Below are positions 43,062-51,494 of a stretch of DNA of 64,000 nucleotides, piece after piece. The notes under the pieces were generated by a model. That model searched no databases and was not told the origin of the DNA. It saw only the letters and a program-made list of their open reading frames with translations. Position 1 is the stretch's first letter. Each line of letters opens with the position of its first letter. The stretch is from contig CAIMSU010000341.1 of NCBI GenBank assembly GCA_903844155.1, positions 62,001 to 126,000 of the forward strand. Direction: 5' to 3'. The position numbers were made by a program, and so were the translations under genes. This DNA is from an uncultured Pseudomonadota bacterium. GTDB lineage: Bacteria > Myxococcota_A > UBA796 > SXON01.

Positions 43062-43117
43062 ACTTTATTCGGGTACTCCCGAATAAAGTTAGGCCGGCGG
43101 GCGGCGCCCCGCGCCGC
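43062..43117. terminator. Hairpins between convergent genes
   Basis: A perfect 12-bp stem at 43062-43089 (ACTTTATTCGGG, loop TACT) stands out as AT-rich in a GC-rich gap. On the minus strand it is followed by GGGTTTTGTT, a weak T-tract, so it could terminate the lipoprotein gene ending at 43174. A second 7-bp GC stem lies at 43101-43117. The rest of the 217-bp gap is featureless. Confidence 0.5.
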
Positions 43118-43173
43118 CAGGCGAGCAAGCGACCCCAACGCGCCGGATTGATCAAGATCACCCCGAACTAAAG

Positions 43174-44598
43174 CTACGGAACACCGATAAAGCGCACAAA
43201 GCCCGATGGCGTCCCCGCCCAGACCGTCGGCGGGCTCGTCGACGCGTCGACCGTCAATTGCTGGACGTTGGGGTCCGGTAGATAGGACGAGACGTCGGTC
43301 ATCGTCTCGGTGGTCTCGTCCCACACCAGCAGGCTGGTCTCGGTGCCGATCCACACGTGCCCGTCGCCATCGGCCCGCAGGGCGTAGACGGCGGAGGGGA
43401 ACGGGTCGCCCATGAGTGTCGTCGTGCTCGTGCCGATGTCTGTGCCGACGTCCACCCGGGCGACGCCGTACAGGTAGGACGCTACCCACAGCGTCCACCC
43501 ATCTGAATCCTGGTCGGTGATGCCGACCTCCACGCCGACGTCGACGGGCCACGGGATCCAGTATTCGGCGAGATCACCACCTTCGGACTGGGGAAGGTAG
43601 GAGAGGCTGCCGTCGTCCTCGTACTGCCAACGCGAGAGCTGGTACTGGTCGCCGTTCCAGATGCTCGCGTCGGGCGAGAACGCCAGGCCGTAGGTCAGGC
43701 TGTGCGGGTGGGTCGGATGGGCATGTTGGGCGAAGATCCCGCCGTCCTGCTGCCACACGCAGATGCCCTCGTTCGTTCCCATCCACACGTCGCCCGCGCC
43801 AATTCCATAGGGCTGCTCGCGCAACCGCAGGACGTACTGGATCTCGCCGTTGCTCGGGAACGCCAGCGCCTCGATGAGCGTGAGCGAGCCGTCGGCGTTG
43901 ATGGAGAAGTGCGAGCCTTCGCGCGTGAGATCGCCGATGTCGCCGACCCAGAGGGTGCCGTCGCTGTGGGCGAGGACCGAGTAGGGGCCGGTCTTGTACA
44001 AGCCGTCGGCGGTTGTGTAGGTGCGGAGGGTGTCGGCGACGGGGTCGAGGTGCAGCAGCCCCGAGGTCGTGGCGACCCAGAGCGTGCTGTCCGGGGCGGC
44101 GGACATGCCTTTTACCGCGAGGCCGCTGACGCCGAGCTCGGGCCCGTAGACGGTGACGGGGCTGGCGACGACGTTGATGGTGACTTCGGCGTTGGCGTCG
44201 TTGCAGTCCGAATGCCAGGCGACGGCGAGGGTGTGGGCGCCGGCGGTGGCGGTCCAGGTCGCGGGGTTGGTGGTGCCGACGGCCGTGCCGTCCACGGTCC
44301 AGGACCAGGTGTCGGACGACGAAGTCGAGGCGATGGACGCCGACAATGTCACGGTGTCGCCGACGATGTAGGTCGCGTTGTCGACGGGCGAGGTGATCGA
44401 GAGGCTGTACCCGGTGTCGCTGCAGATGCTGCTGCTGTCGCCCGTCTCGGACGAGTCGGTGTTGTCGGTCGAGTCGACGGTCGGGTTCCCGGAGTCGCCG
44501 GCGACGGGCTGGCCGGTGTCTTTCTGGCCGCTGCAGGCTGACAGTCGGGGCGTGGCGAGCACGACGGCGAGGAGCAGGGCGGGGCGCGGGAGTGTCAC
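43174..44598 (-). CDS. Lipoprotein with Ig-like domain and two-component-regulator-type propeller
   Basis: 474 residues. Signal peptide with lipobox SAC (Cys22), then a long Ser/Thr/Asp spacer (TVDSTDNTDSSETGDSSS). Residues ~65-140 look like an Ig-like/Big domain (ITSPVDNATYIVGDTVTLSA). The remainder is a beta-propeller with Reg_prop-like signatures: LWVATTSGLLHLDP, DGTLWVGDIGDL, DVWMGTNEGICVW, HVWIGTETSLLVWD and TVWAGTPSGFVRF. These occur in sensor domains of hybrid histidine kinases but also in free surface proteins. No kinase is attached here. The spacer style matches the other lipoproteins of the window. Confidence 0.82.
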   Translation of the reverse strand: MTLPRPALLLAVVLATPRLSACSGQKDTGQPVAGDSGNPTVDSTDNTDSSETGDSSSICSDTGYSLSITSPVDNATYIVGDTVTLSASIASTSSSDTWSWTVDGTAVGTTNPATWTATAGAHTLAVAWHSDCNDANAEVTINVVASPVTVYGPELGVSGLAVKGMSAAPDSTLWVATTSGLLHLDPVADTLRTYTTADGLYKTGPYSVLAHSDGTLWVGDIGDLTREGSHFSINADGSLTLIEALAFPSNGEIQYVLRLREQPYGIGAGDVWMGTNEGICVWQQDGGIFAQHAHPTHPHSLTYGLAFSPDASIWNGDQYQLSRWQYEDDGSLSYLPQSEGGDLAEYWIPWPVDVGVEVGITDQDSDGWTLWVASYLYGVARVDVGTDIGTSTTTLMGDPFPSAVYALRADGDGHVWIGTETSLLVWDETTETMTDVSSYLPDPNVQQLTVDASTSPPTVWAGTPSGFVRFIGVP

Positions 44599-44676
44599 GC
44601 GCGCAGTCTACCCGACCTTCGCAAGAACCGCTCCGACGCCCCCTTCCGGCCCGACCCGGCCAAAAAATGTCCGCGT

Positions 44677-44722
44677 CTCAGAAACGCCCTACGCGATTCT
44701 GAGCCCTGGACACAATTTGTCC
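44677..44722. promoter_or_regulatory. Two dyad-symmetric sites in a divergent promoter region
   Basis: Between the divergent genes starting at 44598 (-) and 44749/44758 (+) are two dyads. One is CTCAGAA (44677-44683) with TTCTGAG (44697-44703), 13 bp apart. The other is the near-palindrome GGACACAATTTGTCC (44708-44722), with one mismatched pair. Either could be an operator for a dimeric regulator. No -35/-10 pair is convincing. Confidence 0.4.
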
Positions 44723-44748
44723 GGGGGTGATCGGGTTAACGGGCGGAG

Positions 44749-45243
44749 ATGCTGCCGATGGCGTTTACGTGGACCTTGACTGTCGACCCGCTGACCACGC
44801 TGCTGGGGTTCGTGCACGTGCAGGTCGAGCATCGCGCGGGCCAGTACGCGTCGATCTACGTCGGACCCAGCCTGAAGCTCATCAACTCGCCGCTCGGGAT
44901 CGCAAACGGTGATTACAAGGGCTACGGCGTCGAGGCGGGGGTTCGGGTGTTTCCATGGGGAAAATCGCCGACCGGACCCTGGGTGATGACCCGCGCGGTG
45001 CTCGCGGACATCGTGGAGGCGTCGGACGTCCCCGGCCAGCGCGGTGGCAGCGAGGCGGGTGCCTACACGAGCCTCCTCGTCGGGTACACCGGCATCGTCC
45101 CGGTCGGCCCTGCCAAAAAGACCGGCCTGGTCCTCTCGGGCGGCCTCGGGCTCTCGTACTTCGACTACGGCCCGGACCCCTCGGCCGGCGGCATCCACGG
45201 CTTTCTCCCTGCCGCCCACACCAACATCGGCTGGGCGTTCTGA
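44749..45243 (+). CDS. Outer-membrane beta-barrel-like protein (DUF3575-like)
   Basis: 164 residues from the first ATG. GGAG at 44745-44748 touches this ATG, whereas it is correctly spaced for the second ATG at 44758 (MAFTWTLTVDPLTTLLGF), which is probably the true start (161 residues). Alternating beta-strand patterns fit a small outer-membrane barrel: FVHVQVEHRAGQYASIYVGP, GYGVEAGVRVF and TNIGWAF ending in an aromatic Phe, as outer-membrane proteins do. No signal peptide is visible, which is unusual for a barrel and leaves the localisation unsure. The family is of unknown function. The stop at 45243 is directly followed by the deacylase gene. Confidence 0.6.
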   Translation: MLPMAFTWTLTVDPLTTLLGFVHVQVEHRAGQYASIYVGPSLKLINSPLGIANGDYKGYGVEAGVRVFPWGKSPTGPWVMTRAVLADIVEASDVPGQRGGSEAGAYTSLLVGYTGIVPVGPAKKTGLVLSGGLGLSYFDYGPDPSAGGIHGFLPAAHTNIGWAF

Positions 45244-45245
45244 CG

Positions 45246-45758
45246 GTGCCCGCCGTCCCCGCGCCCGTCCCCAGCGATCCGCGCGAAAAACCCGCCCTCG
45301 ACCGCCTCGACGCCCTCGGCATCCCCTACGCCGTCCACCGCCACCCGCCGCTCCACACGGTCGCCGAGGCCAAGGCCCTCCGCGGCGACATCGACGCCGC
45401 CCACGTCAAAAACCTCTTCCTCCGCGACAAGAAGGAGCGGATGTGGCTGCTCACGGTGCTGGAGGGCCGGCCGATCGACACCAAAGTGCTCCGCCCCCTC
45501 CTCGGCGCGAGCGGTACCGTCAGCTTCGGCAGCCCTGACCGGCTCTTTCGCGTTCTGGGCATCCTCCCGGGCTCGGTGAGCCCGCTGGCCATCGTCAACG
45601 ACGGCGCCCGCCTCGTCCACGTCGTGCTCGACGAAGCCCTCCGCGGGTACAGCCACATCGGCGTCCACCCCCTCCACAACGAAGCCACCGTGCGCCTCGC
45701 CGTGCCGGACCTCGTCCGCTTCCTGGAGGCCTCCGACCATCCGCCAACCTGGCTTTGA
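45246..45758 (+). CDS. YbaK/ProX-type aminoacyl-tRNA deacylase (PrdX-like)
   Basis: 170 residues from GTG at 45246; the longer ORF upstream overlaps the barrel gene out of frame. Family signature in order: HVKNLFLRDKKERMWLLTVL, VDxK replaced by IDTKVLRPLLGA, FGSPDRLFRVLGILPGSVSP, IVNDGARLVHVVLDEAL and HPLHNEATV. These editing enzymes hydrolyse mischarged Ala-tRNAPro or related species in the cytoplasm. The catalytic Lys lies in the HVKNLFL segment. The spacing of two bases from the preceding gene indicates co-transcription. Confidence 0.93.
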   Translation: MPAVPAPVPSDPREKPALDRLDALGIPYAVHRHPPLHTVAEAKALRGDIDAAHVKNLFLRDKKERMWLLTVLEGRPIDTKVLRPLLGASGTVSFGSPDRLFRVLGILPGSVSPLAIVNDGARLVHVVLDEALRGYSHIGVHPLHNEATVRLAVPDLVRFLEASDHPPTWL

Positions 45759-45778
45759 CAACAAACGCGCCGCAGTGC

Positions 45779-45808
45779 TTGACCGTTGACGGGGTCGCGG
45801 TCTATAAG
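45779..45808 (+). promoter_or_regulatory. Sigma-70-type promoter for the 45829 lipoprotein gene
   Basis: TTGACC at 45779-45784 and TATAAG at 45803-45808 are 18 bp apart and 20 bp upstream of the start codon. Both hexamers match consensus at four or five positions, which is unusual in such GC-rich DNA. Transcription would begin around 45815, leaving a very short leader. Confidence 0.6.
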
Positions 45809-45828
45809 GCACCGTTCGAGGTTTCCCG

Positions 45829-47298
45829 ATGCGTCGTTCCGCGGTGTGTTCCAGCCTGTCCCTCCTCGCCCTTTCGGCCGTGACCGCCGCCAGCATGAGC
45901 GCCTGCACGCCCATGGACGCCACGGTGAACGGGACCTACGCGAGCTACTTCGCCGTCAACAGCTCGGAGAACCTCTACCGGCTGCGTTCCAAGCTGGTGG
46001 ACTTCTCCAAGCAGGCCACGCTCGACAAGTACAAGTTCACCCCCGTCGATTGCCGGCCGCCGTTCGTCGCCGCGAACTACAACTCCAACGGAAAGCTCAC
46101 GAGCTGCGCGGACAACATCACCGACCGCCTCGCGGGGACCGACTACGGCACCGAGTGCGGCACGGGCACGTTCCCGACCTGCGCCTCGGACGGCACGGTC
46201 ACGGACCAGGGCAGCTTCGTGCCGTTCCAGCGGAGCTACTTCCCCTGGATCACCGAGTATTCCTACTACGTGCGGTCCGAGAACGTGAAGCCCTGGCGCG
46301 TGGAGGCCGTGATCACGACCGAGGGCGACCTGCAGCTCACCATGCACAACGATGTCGGCAACGTGGGCGACTTCCGCTTCGGGTTTGTCGTCAAGCCGAG
46401 CTTCCAGCCGACCCAGTGCGTGGACAACCCGGACGGCAGCGGCGGCGCCGTCTCCGAGCCGGTGGACGGCGACTGGCTCACGAACTGGTCGGTCGATGAG
46501 AACGGCGGCACGCTCATCCACCTCAACGCGTACTCCTACCAGCTCAACCCGAGCAACACCGACCCGCAGTACGCTTGGTACTTCCCGCAGAGCTGGATGG
46601 CCGGCTACGCGTTCGGACGCATGGCGGACGAGGACCTGTACGGCCACGGCATCGACTACCTCGACCCCATCTCCGATACCGACAACACGGCCGATTGCGA
46701 CTTCGACAACGGCGATTGCGGCAGCGGGTACAACCCGCCGCTCTACATGGACCAGAGCAACCCGAACGGGTCGACGGGCTACAACGACTACCACGGCCAT
46801 TGGGGCCAGTCGGCGAACTATGCCGATTTCGTGAGCAGCATCCGGGATCAGGTCACGTACTCGGACACGAACCCGAGCGATCTCGCGTCCATGGGCAAGG
46901 TCACCACGGACCAGTTTGCGGTCGATTTGAAGGTTGAGGACAACACCTGGCGCGCGGACAACGCGGCCGCGGTGGCGGGCACCGATTCGTCGGATGGCTT
47001 TGCTGGCTGGGTTGGTGTCGATCCCTCGTGGGTCACGTTCGAGGACTCGCCCTCGGACCTGGCGAAGCGCACGACCGGGAACCAGGACAAGCCGCTGAAG
47101 GGGCACTTCCACATGTTCCTCGAGAGCGCGTCGGCGGCCTCCAAGGTGCTCGTCGAAGGCGACTTCGCCATCGACCACATCGCCAAGGACGTCTGGGGCT
47201 ACAGCCCCACGCTGCAGCAGCGCAAGACGGACGAGAACAACACGCCGACGTGTGGCGAAGAGCGGATGACGTTCGACAGTGGCACGTCCGGGAGCTGA
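45829..47298 (+). CDS. Large lipoprotein of unknown function
   Basis: 489 residues. Signal peptide (SLSLLALSAVTAASMSAC) with lipobox SAC. The mature part is Asp/Asn/Tyr-rich, with no recognisable domain. One short acidic stretch (DSDTDN/DCDFDNGDCGSG type) might bind calcium. Several cysteine pairs are present (for example CRPPF, CADN, ECGTGTFPTC), so disulphides in the periplasm or outside are likely. Aromatic runs such as YFPWITEYSYY and QYAWYFPQSW suggest a beta-rich fold. The promoter upstream and the absence of close neighbours suggest its own transcript. Confidence 0.72.
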   Translation: MRRSAVCSSLSLLALSAVTAASMSACTPMDATVNGTYASYFAVNSSENLYRLRSKLVDFSKQATLDKYKFTPVDCRPPFVAANYNSNGKLTSCADNITDRLAGTDYGTECGTGTFPTCASDGTVTDQGSFVPFQRSYFPWITEYSYYVRSENVKPWRVEAVITTEGDLQLTMHNDVGNVGDFRFGFVVKPSFQPTQCVDNPDGSGGAVSEPVDGDWLTNWSVDENGGTLIHLNAYSYQLNPSNTDPQYAWYFPQSWMAGYAFGRMADEDLYGHGIDYLDPISDTDNTADCDFDNGDCGSGYNPPLYMDQSNPNGSTGYNDYHGHWGQSANYADFVSSIRDQVTYSDTNPSDLASMGKVTTDQFAVDLKVEDNTWRADNAAAVAGTDSSDGFAGWVGVDPSWVTFEDSPSDLAKRTTGNQDKPLKGHFHMFLESASAASKVLVEGDFAIDHIAKDVWGYSPTLQQRKTDENNTPTCGEERMTFDSGTSGS

Positions 47299-47313
47299 CC
47301 GCGTCGCCCCGGG

Positions 47314-47342
47314 TTGACGCTCGGGGCATGCGGCGCTACAGT
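47314..47342 (+). promoter_or_regulatory. Sigma-70-type promoter in the 47299-47427 gap
   Basis: TTGACG (47314-47319) and TACAGT (47337-47342) are exactly 17 bp apart. It points away from the lipoprotein gene, into a gap with no forward gene but a strong terminator 90 bp further on. Confidence 0.55.
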
Positions 47343-47348
47343 AAGCCT

Positions 47349-47463
47349 CGACCGGGACGTCGGTTTTAGCGCTTGATGCGTCCCCCCTATTCGTCTTGCG
47401 TGAGCAGAGGCCCGGTCACCCCATCCCTCAAACCGCCCGGCTCGACCGGGCGGTTTCGGTTTT
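47349..47463 (+). ncRNA. Candidate small RNA
   Basis: Predicted transcript of ~115 nt from the promoter at 47314-47342 to the terminator at 47430-47463. There is no ORF of note. A 6-bp stem (GGGACG near 47354 with CGTCCC near 47380) encloses ~20 nt, and the central part is unstructured and could base-pair with targets. It may instead be 3' trailer or antisense RNA. Expression is not shown. Confidence 0.35.
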
Positions 47464-50154
47464 GGACGCCGGCGCCACGCCGAGTCCGGAATTCGCCAGG
47501 TCGACCAGCGCTCGGTCGCCGCACGCCGCGGCCTCCCGGAGCCCGCGGGTGAGCCACACAGCGGCTTCGTCGGCGCGGTCGGGTCGATGGAGCAGGCCGA
47601 GCCCCGCGCGGATCGCGGCCTCGGCGGCGATGGCCCGAGCGCCCTCGGCCTCGGCCTGCCCCATTGCCTCGGTGCATGCGGCGAGCGTGTCGACGCCGTC
47701 GGGCGCGACTGCGGCGTCGAGGAGGAGCACGCGAGCGTGGCCGAGTGCGTCGGGTCGGCGTTGGAGGGCGGCTCGGGCTTGCCCGATCAGCTCGGCGGCG
47801 AGCGGGGGATTGCCGGCGGCGCGGGCGACCTCGGCGCGGTGGAGGAGGCACGCGCCAGCGCCGGCGGGCTGGTCCAGGCGGGTGTAGAGCGCCTGCGCTT
47901 GCTGAAACCACTTGGCGGCCTCGGCCAGGAGTCCGCGTTGGAACGCAAAACGGCCTTGCAGACGGGCGCTGCGCGCGAGACCGTGATCGTCGCCCCGGGC
48001 CAGCGCAAGGGCGTGAGCCTCACGCGCCCACTGCTGCGCCGTCGCCGGATCCCCCGCAGCGCCGGCCACCTCGGCGCGCAGCGCGAACGCTGGCGAAAGC
48101 AGCCCGACCCATCCGTGCAGCCGCCCCGCGGCGATCAGCCGCTCCGTCAGCCGGCCCGCCTCGGCCCAGTCGTACACGTCGGCAGCGGCGCGAGCCGCCC
48201 AGAGCCAGCCCTCGCCCCAGACGGCGTCGCCAGCAGCGCGCCCGGCCTGCTGCAGACAGGCATCCCGGGCGCGCACCACGACCATCACCGCCCAGTAGTC
48301 CCTGGTGAACGCAGCCTGCGCCAGCGCGTGCAGGAGGCTCGCTGCCTGGGCGTGATCCCCGGTGGCCGCGACCCGAAGCGCGCGGGCGTAGTCCAGATCG
48401 AGCGTGTCTGCCGGATCGAACCGCGGCGGCGCCATGGCCAGCTCGGGCGCAGCACCCGCCAGGCTGCACCCGCGAACCAGGACAAGCCCTTCGTCCGTGG
48501 CGTGGAGCGCCCCGCGGCGCAGGAGGTCGCCGACGCCCTCCAGCGCCCGCCCCGGCACGCCGCCCGCGCGCTCGCGAACGTACCGTGCCGCCTCGCCGGC
48601 GAGCCCCAGCGCCCCCTCCACGAGCTGCACCTGGTGCGCGGGGCCAAGGGGGCCGAGCGCGATGCGATCGACCCCGCTCGGGCGGTCGGGCGTGGCGTCG
48701 CACGTGACCACGACCAGCAGCCCGCCCAGGCCCTCGCCCGCGGTCGCGAGCGCGACCAGGCGCTGCAGCACCGGCGCCGGGTCGGCCGCTCCAAGGTCCA
48801 CCTGCAGCACCACGTTCCCGTTGGCCCGGGCACCGGCGAGCATGCCCCGGAGCGACCCAAACCGCCGCGCCGCGCTCCCGTGGCCAGTCCGATTGGCGGG
48901 TCCCGAACCGCCGACCCCGTCGGCGCCCTGGGGGTTGACGACGCGGTCGCGGACGGCGGCGGGGTCCACGCGCTCCTCGGGGGGCGTCGGGCGCAGGCTC
49001 GCGAGGGCGGTCGCCAGGGCACCAACGGCGTCCAGGCCGGGGCTCCGCAGTTCGGCCACCCGCGCGGCGCCGGTTTCGAGTGCGTACACGCAGAGCCAGT
49101 TGGCGAGCGCCCGTTTCCCGATCCCCGCGGGCCCGGTCAGGCAGATGATGCGGGTCCCCCCGTTGTCCCGGGCGTCACACAACGCACCCCAGAGCTGATC
49201 GCGCTCCACGTCGCGGCCGATCACGGGGACCGGACGCCAGGCGTAGAGGCCCAGCCCCGCGCCGATCAGCCGCATGGGCTGTCGCCGGATGCTCCCGGTG
49301 CGCCAGTCGCGGGGGACGCCGCGGGAGGCCTGGCCGTCCACGGCGTCCAGGGCGGACAGGGTCTCGGCGGCGCACTGGACGCGGGCGGCCGGCGCCTTTT
49401 CGAGCAAGGCCCGGAGGAGGACCTCAAACCCGCGGGGTACCGCAAAACGCGGGACGAACGCCGGAGCGTCGAGCTGTGCGTGGGCGGCCGCGAGCACCTC
49501 TGGCGGGCGCGAGCTCCCAAACGGCGGCTCGCCGGTCGACAGTTGCCAGAGCAGGCAGCCGCACGCGTAGAGATCCGTCCAGGGGCCGTGCTGGCGGTAG
49601 TCCTGTGTGAACTGCTCGGGGGCCATGTACGCGGGCGTGCCGGCGATGCGACCATTCCCGAACTCCGCGGGGATCGACAGGCCAAAATCGCCGAGCTTCA
49701 ACCCCGGGCGAACGTCGCCGGCCGAGGACACGAGCACGTTGTCCGGCGTGAGGTCGCGGTGCAGGACCCCGCGGGCGTGCGCGTAGGCGAGCCCGGCGAG
49801 CAGATCGGCGGCGATCCGGCGGAGCTGGTTCCAGTTGCGGGGGCCGGCCCGGGCGAGCGAGCCGCCTGAGCACAGCTCCGTCGCGATCCAGGTGGTTGGA
49901 CGCCGGGTCCCCTCGGCGACCGGAAAGCCCGCAGGGACCATCCCGTGATCAAAGATCATCAGCAGGTTCGGGTGGTCCAAGGCTGCGAGCGCACGGACCT
50001 CGTCCGTCGAGCTGCCGCCGAGGAGCTTGATGGCGACCGGCACATCCTGGTCCTCGTGCACGCCCCGCCACACCTCGCCGAACCCGCCCTGTCCGAGCGG
50101 CGCCAGCAATCGGAAGGGACCAAGGACGATCGGCACGGACCCGTGCGTTATCAT
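47428..50154 (-). CDS. Ser/Thr protein kinase fused to ATPase-like and TPR-like domains
   Basis: 908 residues from the ATG at 50154; the upstream ORF extension is shadow of the YceI gene. Kinase domain (~10-280): LGQGGFGEVWRG, VAIKLLGG lysine, HRDLTPDNVLVS and LGDFGLSIP, all intact. From ~300 an ATPase-like module starts PVIGRDVERDQLWGALCDAR; its Walker A reads GPAGIGKRAL, with Arg in place of the usual Thr/Ser, and the Walker B candidate VVLQVDLGAA is weak. Nucleotide hydrolysis there is doubtful. The C-terminal half is Ala-rich helical hairpins of TPR type. It resembles the protein at 39480 in layout but with a more degenerate ATPase. Its start lies 18 bp from the divergent YceI gene. Confidence 0.9.
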   Translation of the reverse strand: MITHGSVPIVLGPFRLLAPLGQGGFGEVWRGVHEDQDVPVAIKLLGGSSTDEVRALAALDHPNLLMIFDHGMVPAGFPVAEGTRRPTTWIATELCSGGSLARAGPRNWNQLRRIAADLLAGLAYAHARGVLHRDLTPDNVLVSSAGDVRPGLKLGDFGLSIPAEFGNGRIAGTPAYMAPEQFTQDYRQHGPWTDLYACGCLLWQLSTGEPPFGSSRPPEVLAAAHAQLDAPAFVPRFAVPRGFEVLLRALLEKAPAARVQCAAETLSALDAVDGQASRGVPRDWRTGSIRRQPMRLIGAGLGLYAWRPVPVIGRDVERDQLWGALCDARDNGGTRIICLTGPAGIGKRALANWLCVYALETGAARVAELRSPGLDAVGALATALASLRPTPPEERVDPAAVRDRVVNPQGADGVGGSGPANRTGHGSAARRFGSLRGMLAGARANGNVVLQVDLGAADPAPVLQRLVALATAGEGLGGLLVVVTCDATPDRPSGVDRIALGPLGPAHQVQLVEGALGLAGEAARYVRERAGGVPGRALEGVGDLLRRGALHATDEGLVLVRGCSLAGAAPELAMAPPRFDPADTLDLDYARALRVAATGDHAQAASLLHALAQAAFTRDYWAVMVVVRARDACLQQAGRAAGDAVWGEGWLWAARAAADVYDWAEAGRLTERLIAAGRLHGWVGLLSPAFALRAEVAGAAGDPATAQQWAREAHALALARGDDHGLARSARLQGRFAFQRGLLAEAAKWFQQAQALYTRLDQPAGAGACLLHRAEVARAAGNPPLAAELIGQARAALQRRPDALGHARVLLLDAAVAPDGVDTLAACTEAMGQAEAEGARAIAAEAAIRAGLGLLHRPDRADEAAVWLTRGLREAAACGDRALVDLANSGLGVAPASKTETARSSRAV
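47430..47463 (+). terminator. Strong intrinsic terminator
   Basis: A perfect 11-bp stem (AAACCGCCCGG at 47430-47440, loop CTCGA, pairing arm 47446-47456) is followed by CGGTTTT. The T-tract is on the + strand. The stem also encodes the last codons of the convergent kinase gene, whose stop is at 47428-47430. Confidence 0.85.
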
Positions 50155-50172
50155 GGGCGTCCGGAGTTTTTC

Positions 50173-50895
50173 ATGCCCACCTTCTCGCTGCCTCGTCCCG
50201 CTGTAGTCGCCGGTATGTCCGCCATCGTCTGCCTCCTCACCACCGTGGCCCTCGCCGCCGCGCCGCCCGCCGCTCCGCCCGCGCCTGCCGCTGCGCCGGA
50301 GGCCGCCCCGGTCGTCACGATCGCCGACTACGCGCTCAACCCCGGGCAGAGCCAGCTCTACGTTCAGGTCTACAAGGACCCGGACACGCTCGCCGCGGGC
50401 CTCTCGCACGACCACGTCGTCGTCGCGACGGGCTGGAACGGCAAGGTCACCTGGGACACCGCGAACGTCGGCGCGTGCAAGATCAGCATCACGGTTCCGG
50501 TGTCCGGCCTCGTCAACGACGAGGAGGCGATGCGCAAGAAGGTCGGGTACGACACGGTGCTGGACGACAGCGACCGGGCAACGGTCAAGCAGCACATGCT
50601 GGATTCGGACCAGCTCAATTCCGGCTCGTTCCCCTCCATCACCTTCAACTCGACCGGGTGCACCGCCACGGCGAACGGGGCGACGGTCAAGGGCAACCTG
50701 AGCATCCACGGCGTGTCCAAGGCCGTTTCGCTTCCCATGGCCATCACGGCGGACGGCAAGGCGTTCTCGGCCAAGGGCAACCTGGCGGTCAACCAGTCCG
50801 ATTTCGGGTTCCAGCCGTTCAGCGCGTTCCTCGGCCAATTGAAGAACAAGGACGAGATGAAGTTCACGATCGACGTGAAGGGCGCGGTCAAGTAG
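50173..50895 (+). CDS. YceI-family exported lipid-binding protein
   Basis: 240 residues from the ATG at 50173; a start at 50215 would give a shorter signal peptide. The signal peptide (MSAIVCLLTTVALAAAPP) is followed by a Pro/Ala spacer and a YceI domain: LNPGQSQLYVQVYKDP, GLSHDHVVVATGWNGKVTWD, FPSITFNSTGC, ATVKGNLSIHGVSKAVSLPM and SDFGFQPFSAFLGQLKNKDE. YceI proteins are periplasmic lipocalin-like barrels that bind isoprenoids or fatty-acid derivatives. It starts 18 bp from the divergent kinase gene, so the two promoters must overlap the opposite coding regions. A GNAT gene follows after 5 bp. Confidence 0.93.
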   Translation: MPTFSLPRPAVVAGMSAIVCLLTTVALAAAPPAAPPAPAAAPEAAPVVTIADYALNPGQSQLYVQVYKDPDTLAAGLSHDHVVVATGWNGKVTWDTANVGACKISITVPVSGLVNDEEAMRKKVGYDTVLDDSDRATVKQHMLDSDQLNSGSFPSITFNSTGCTATANGATVKGNLSIHGVSKAVSLPMAITADGKAFSAKGNLAVNQSDFGFQPFSAFLGQLKNKDEMKFTIDVKGAVK

Positions 50896-50900
50896 TCGAC

Positions 50901-51494
50901 ATGGCTGCCCCCCCGTTGCTGGAGCGGGTCACGCTCGCCTCCCCGCGCGTGCGCCTCGTGCCCCTGGAGCGTGACCACATCGACGCCTGGTGGGCGGCCT
51001 CGGACGACGACACGTGGCGCTGGACGCTGGTTCATCCGCGGTCGCTGGACGAGATGGCGGCGGTGGTGGATGCGGCGCTGGCGCTCTCGGAGGCCGGCAA
51101 GGAGCGCGCGTGGACGACGTTCCTCGACGACCGCGTGGTCGGTGGGACGCGCTTTCTGAACGCGGCGGAGTGGGAACGGCGCGTCGAGATCGGGTGGACG
51201 TGGCTGGGGCCGGGCGGGCGGGGGACGGTCGCAAACCCCGCGGCGAAGCTGCTGCAGCTCACGCACGCTTTTGAGGATCGCGGCTGCGTGCGGGTGGAGC
51301 TGAAGACGGACGTGCGAAACGTGCGGTCGCAGCGGGCGATGGAGAAGATGGGGGCGGCGCGGGAGGGCGTTTTTCGACAGCACCGGCGGACGGCGGCGGG
51401 GGTGTGGTCGGACACCGTCTACTACGCAATCACCGATGGCGAATGGCCGGCGGTGAAGGCGGGTTTGATTACGCGAATCGCGGCGACGGGGTGA
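50901..51494 (+). CDS. GNAT-family N-acetyltransferase (RimJ/RimL-like)
   Basis: 197 residues from the ATG at 50901. The RimJ/RimL-type pattern is visible: RVRLVPLERDHIDAWW at the N-terminus, RRVEIGWTWLGPGGRGTVAN (acetyl-CoA loop region), and CVRVELKTDVRNVRSQRAME followed by KMGAAREGVFRQH. Members acetylate the N-termini of ribosomal proteins, small molecules or antibiotics; the target here cannot be predicted. It is cytoplasmic, lies 5 bp after yceI, and overlaps the next gene by GTGA, so the three form an operon. Confidence 0.92.
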   Translation: MAAPPLLERVTLASPRVRLVPLERDHIDAWWAASDDDTWRWTLVHPRSLDEMAAVVDAALALSEAGKERAWTTFLDDRVVGGTRFLNAAEWERRVEIGWTWLGPGGRGTVANPAAKLLQLTHAFEDRGCVRVELKTDVRNVRSQRAMEKMGAAREGVFRQHRRTAAGVWSDTVYYAITDGEWPAVKAGLITRIAATG

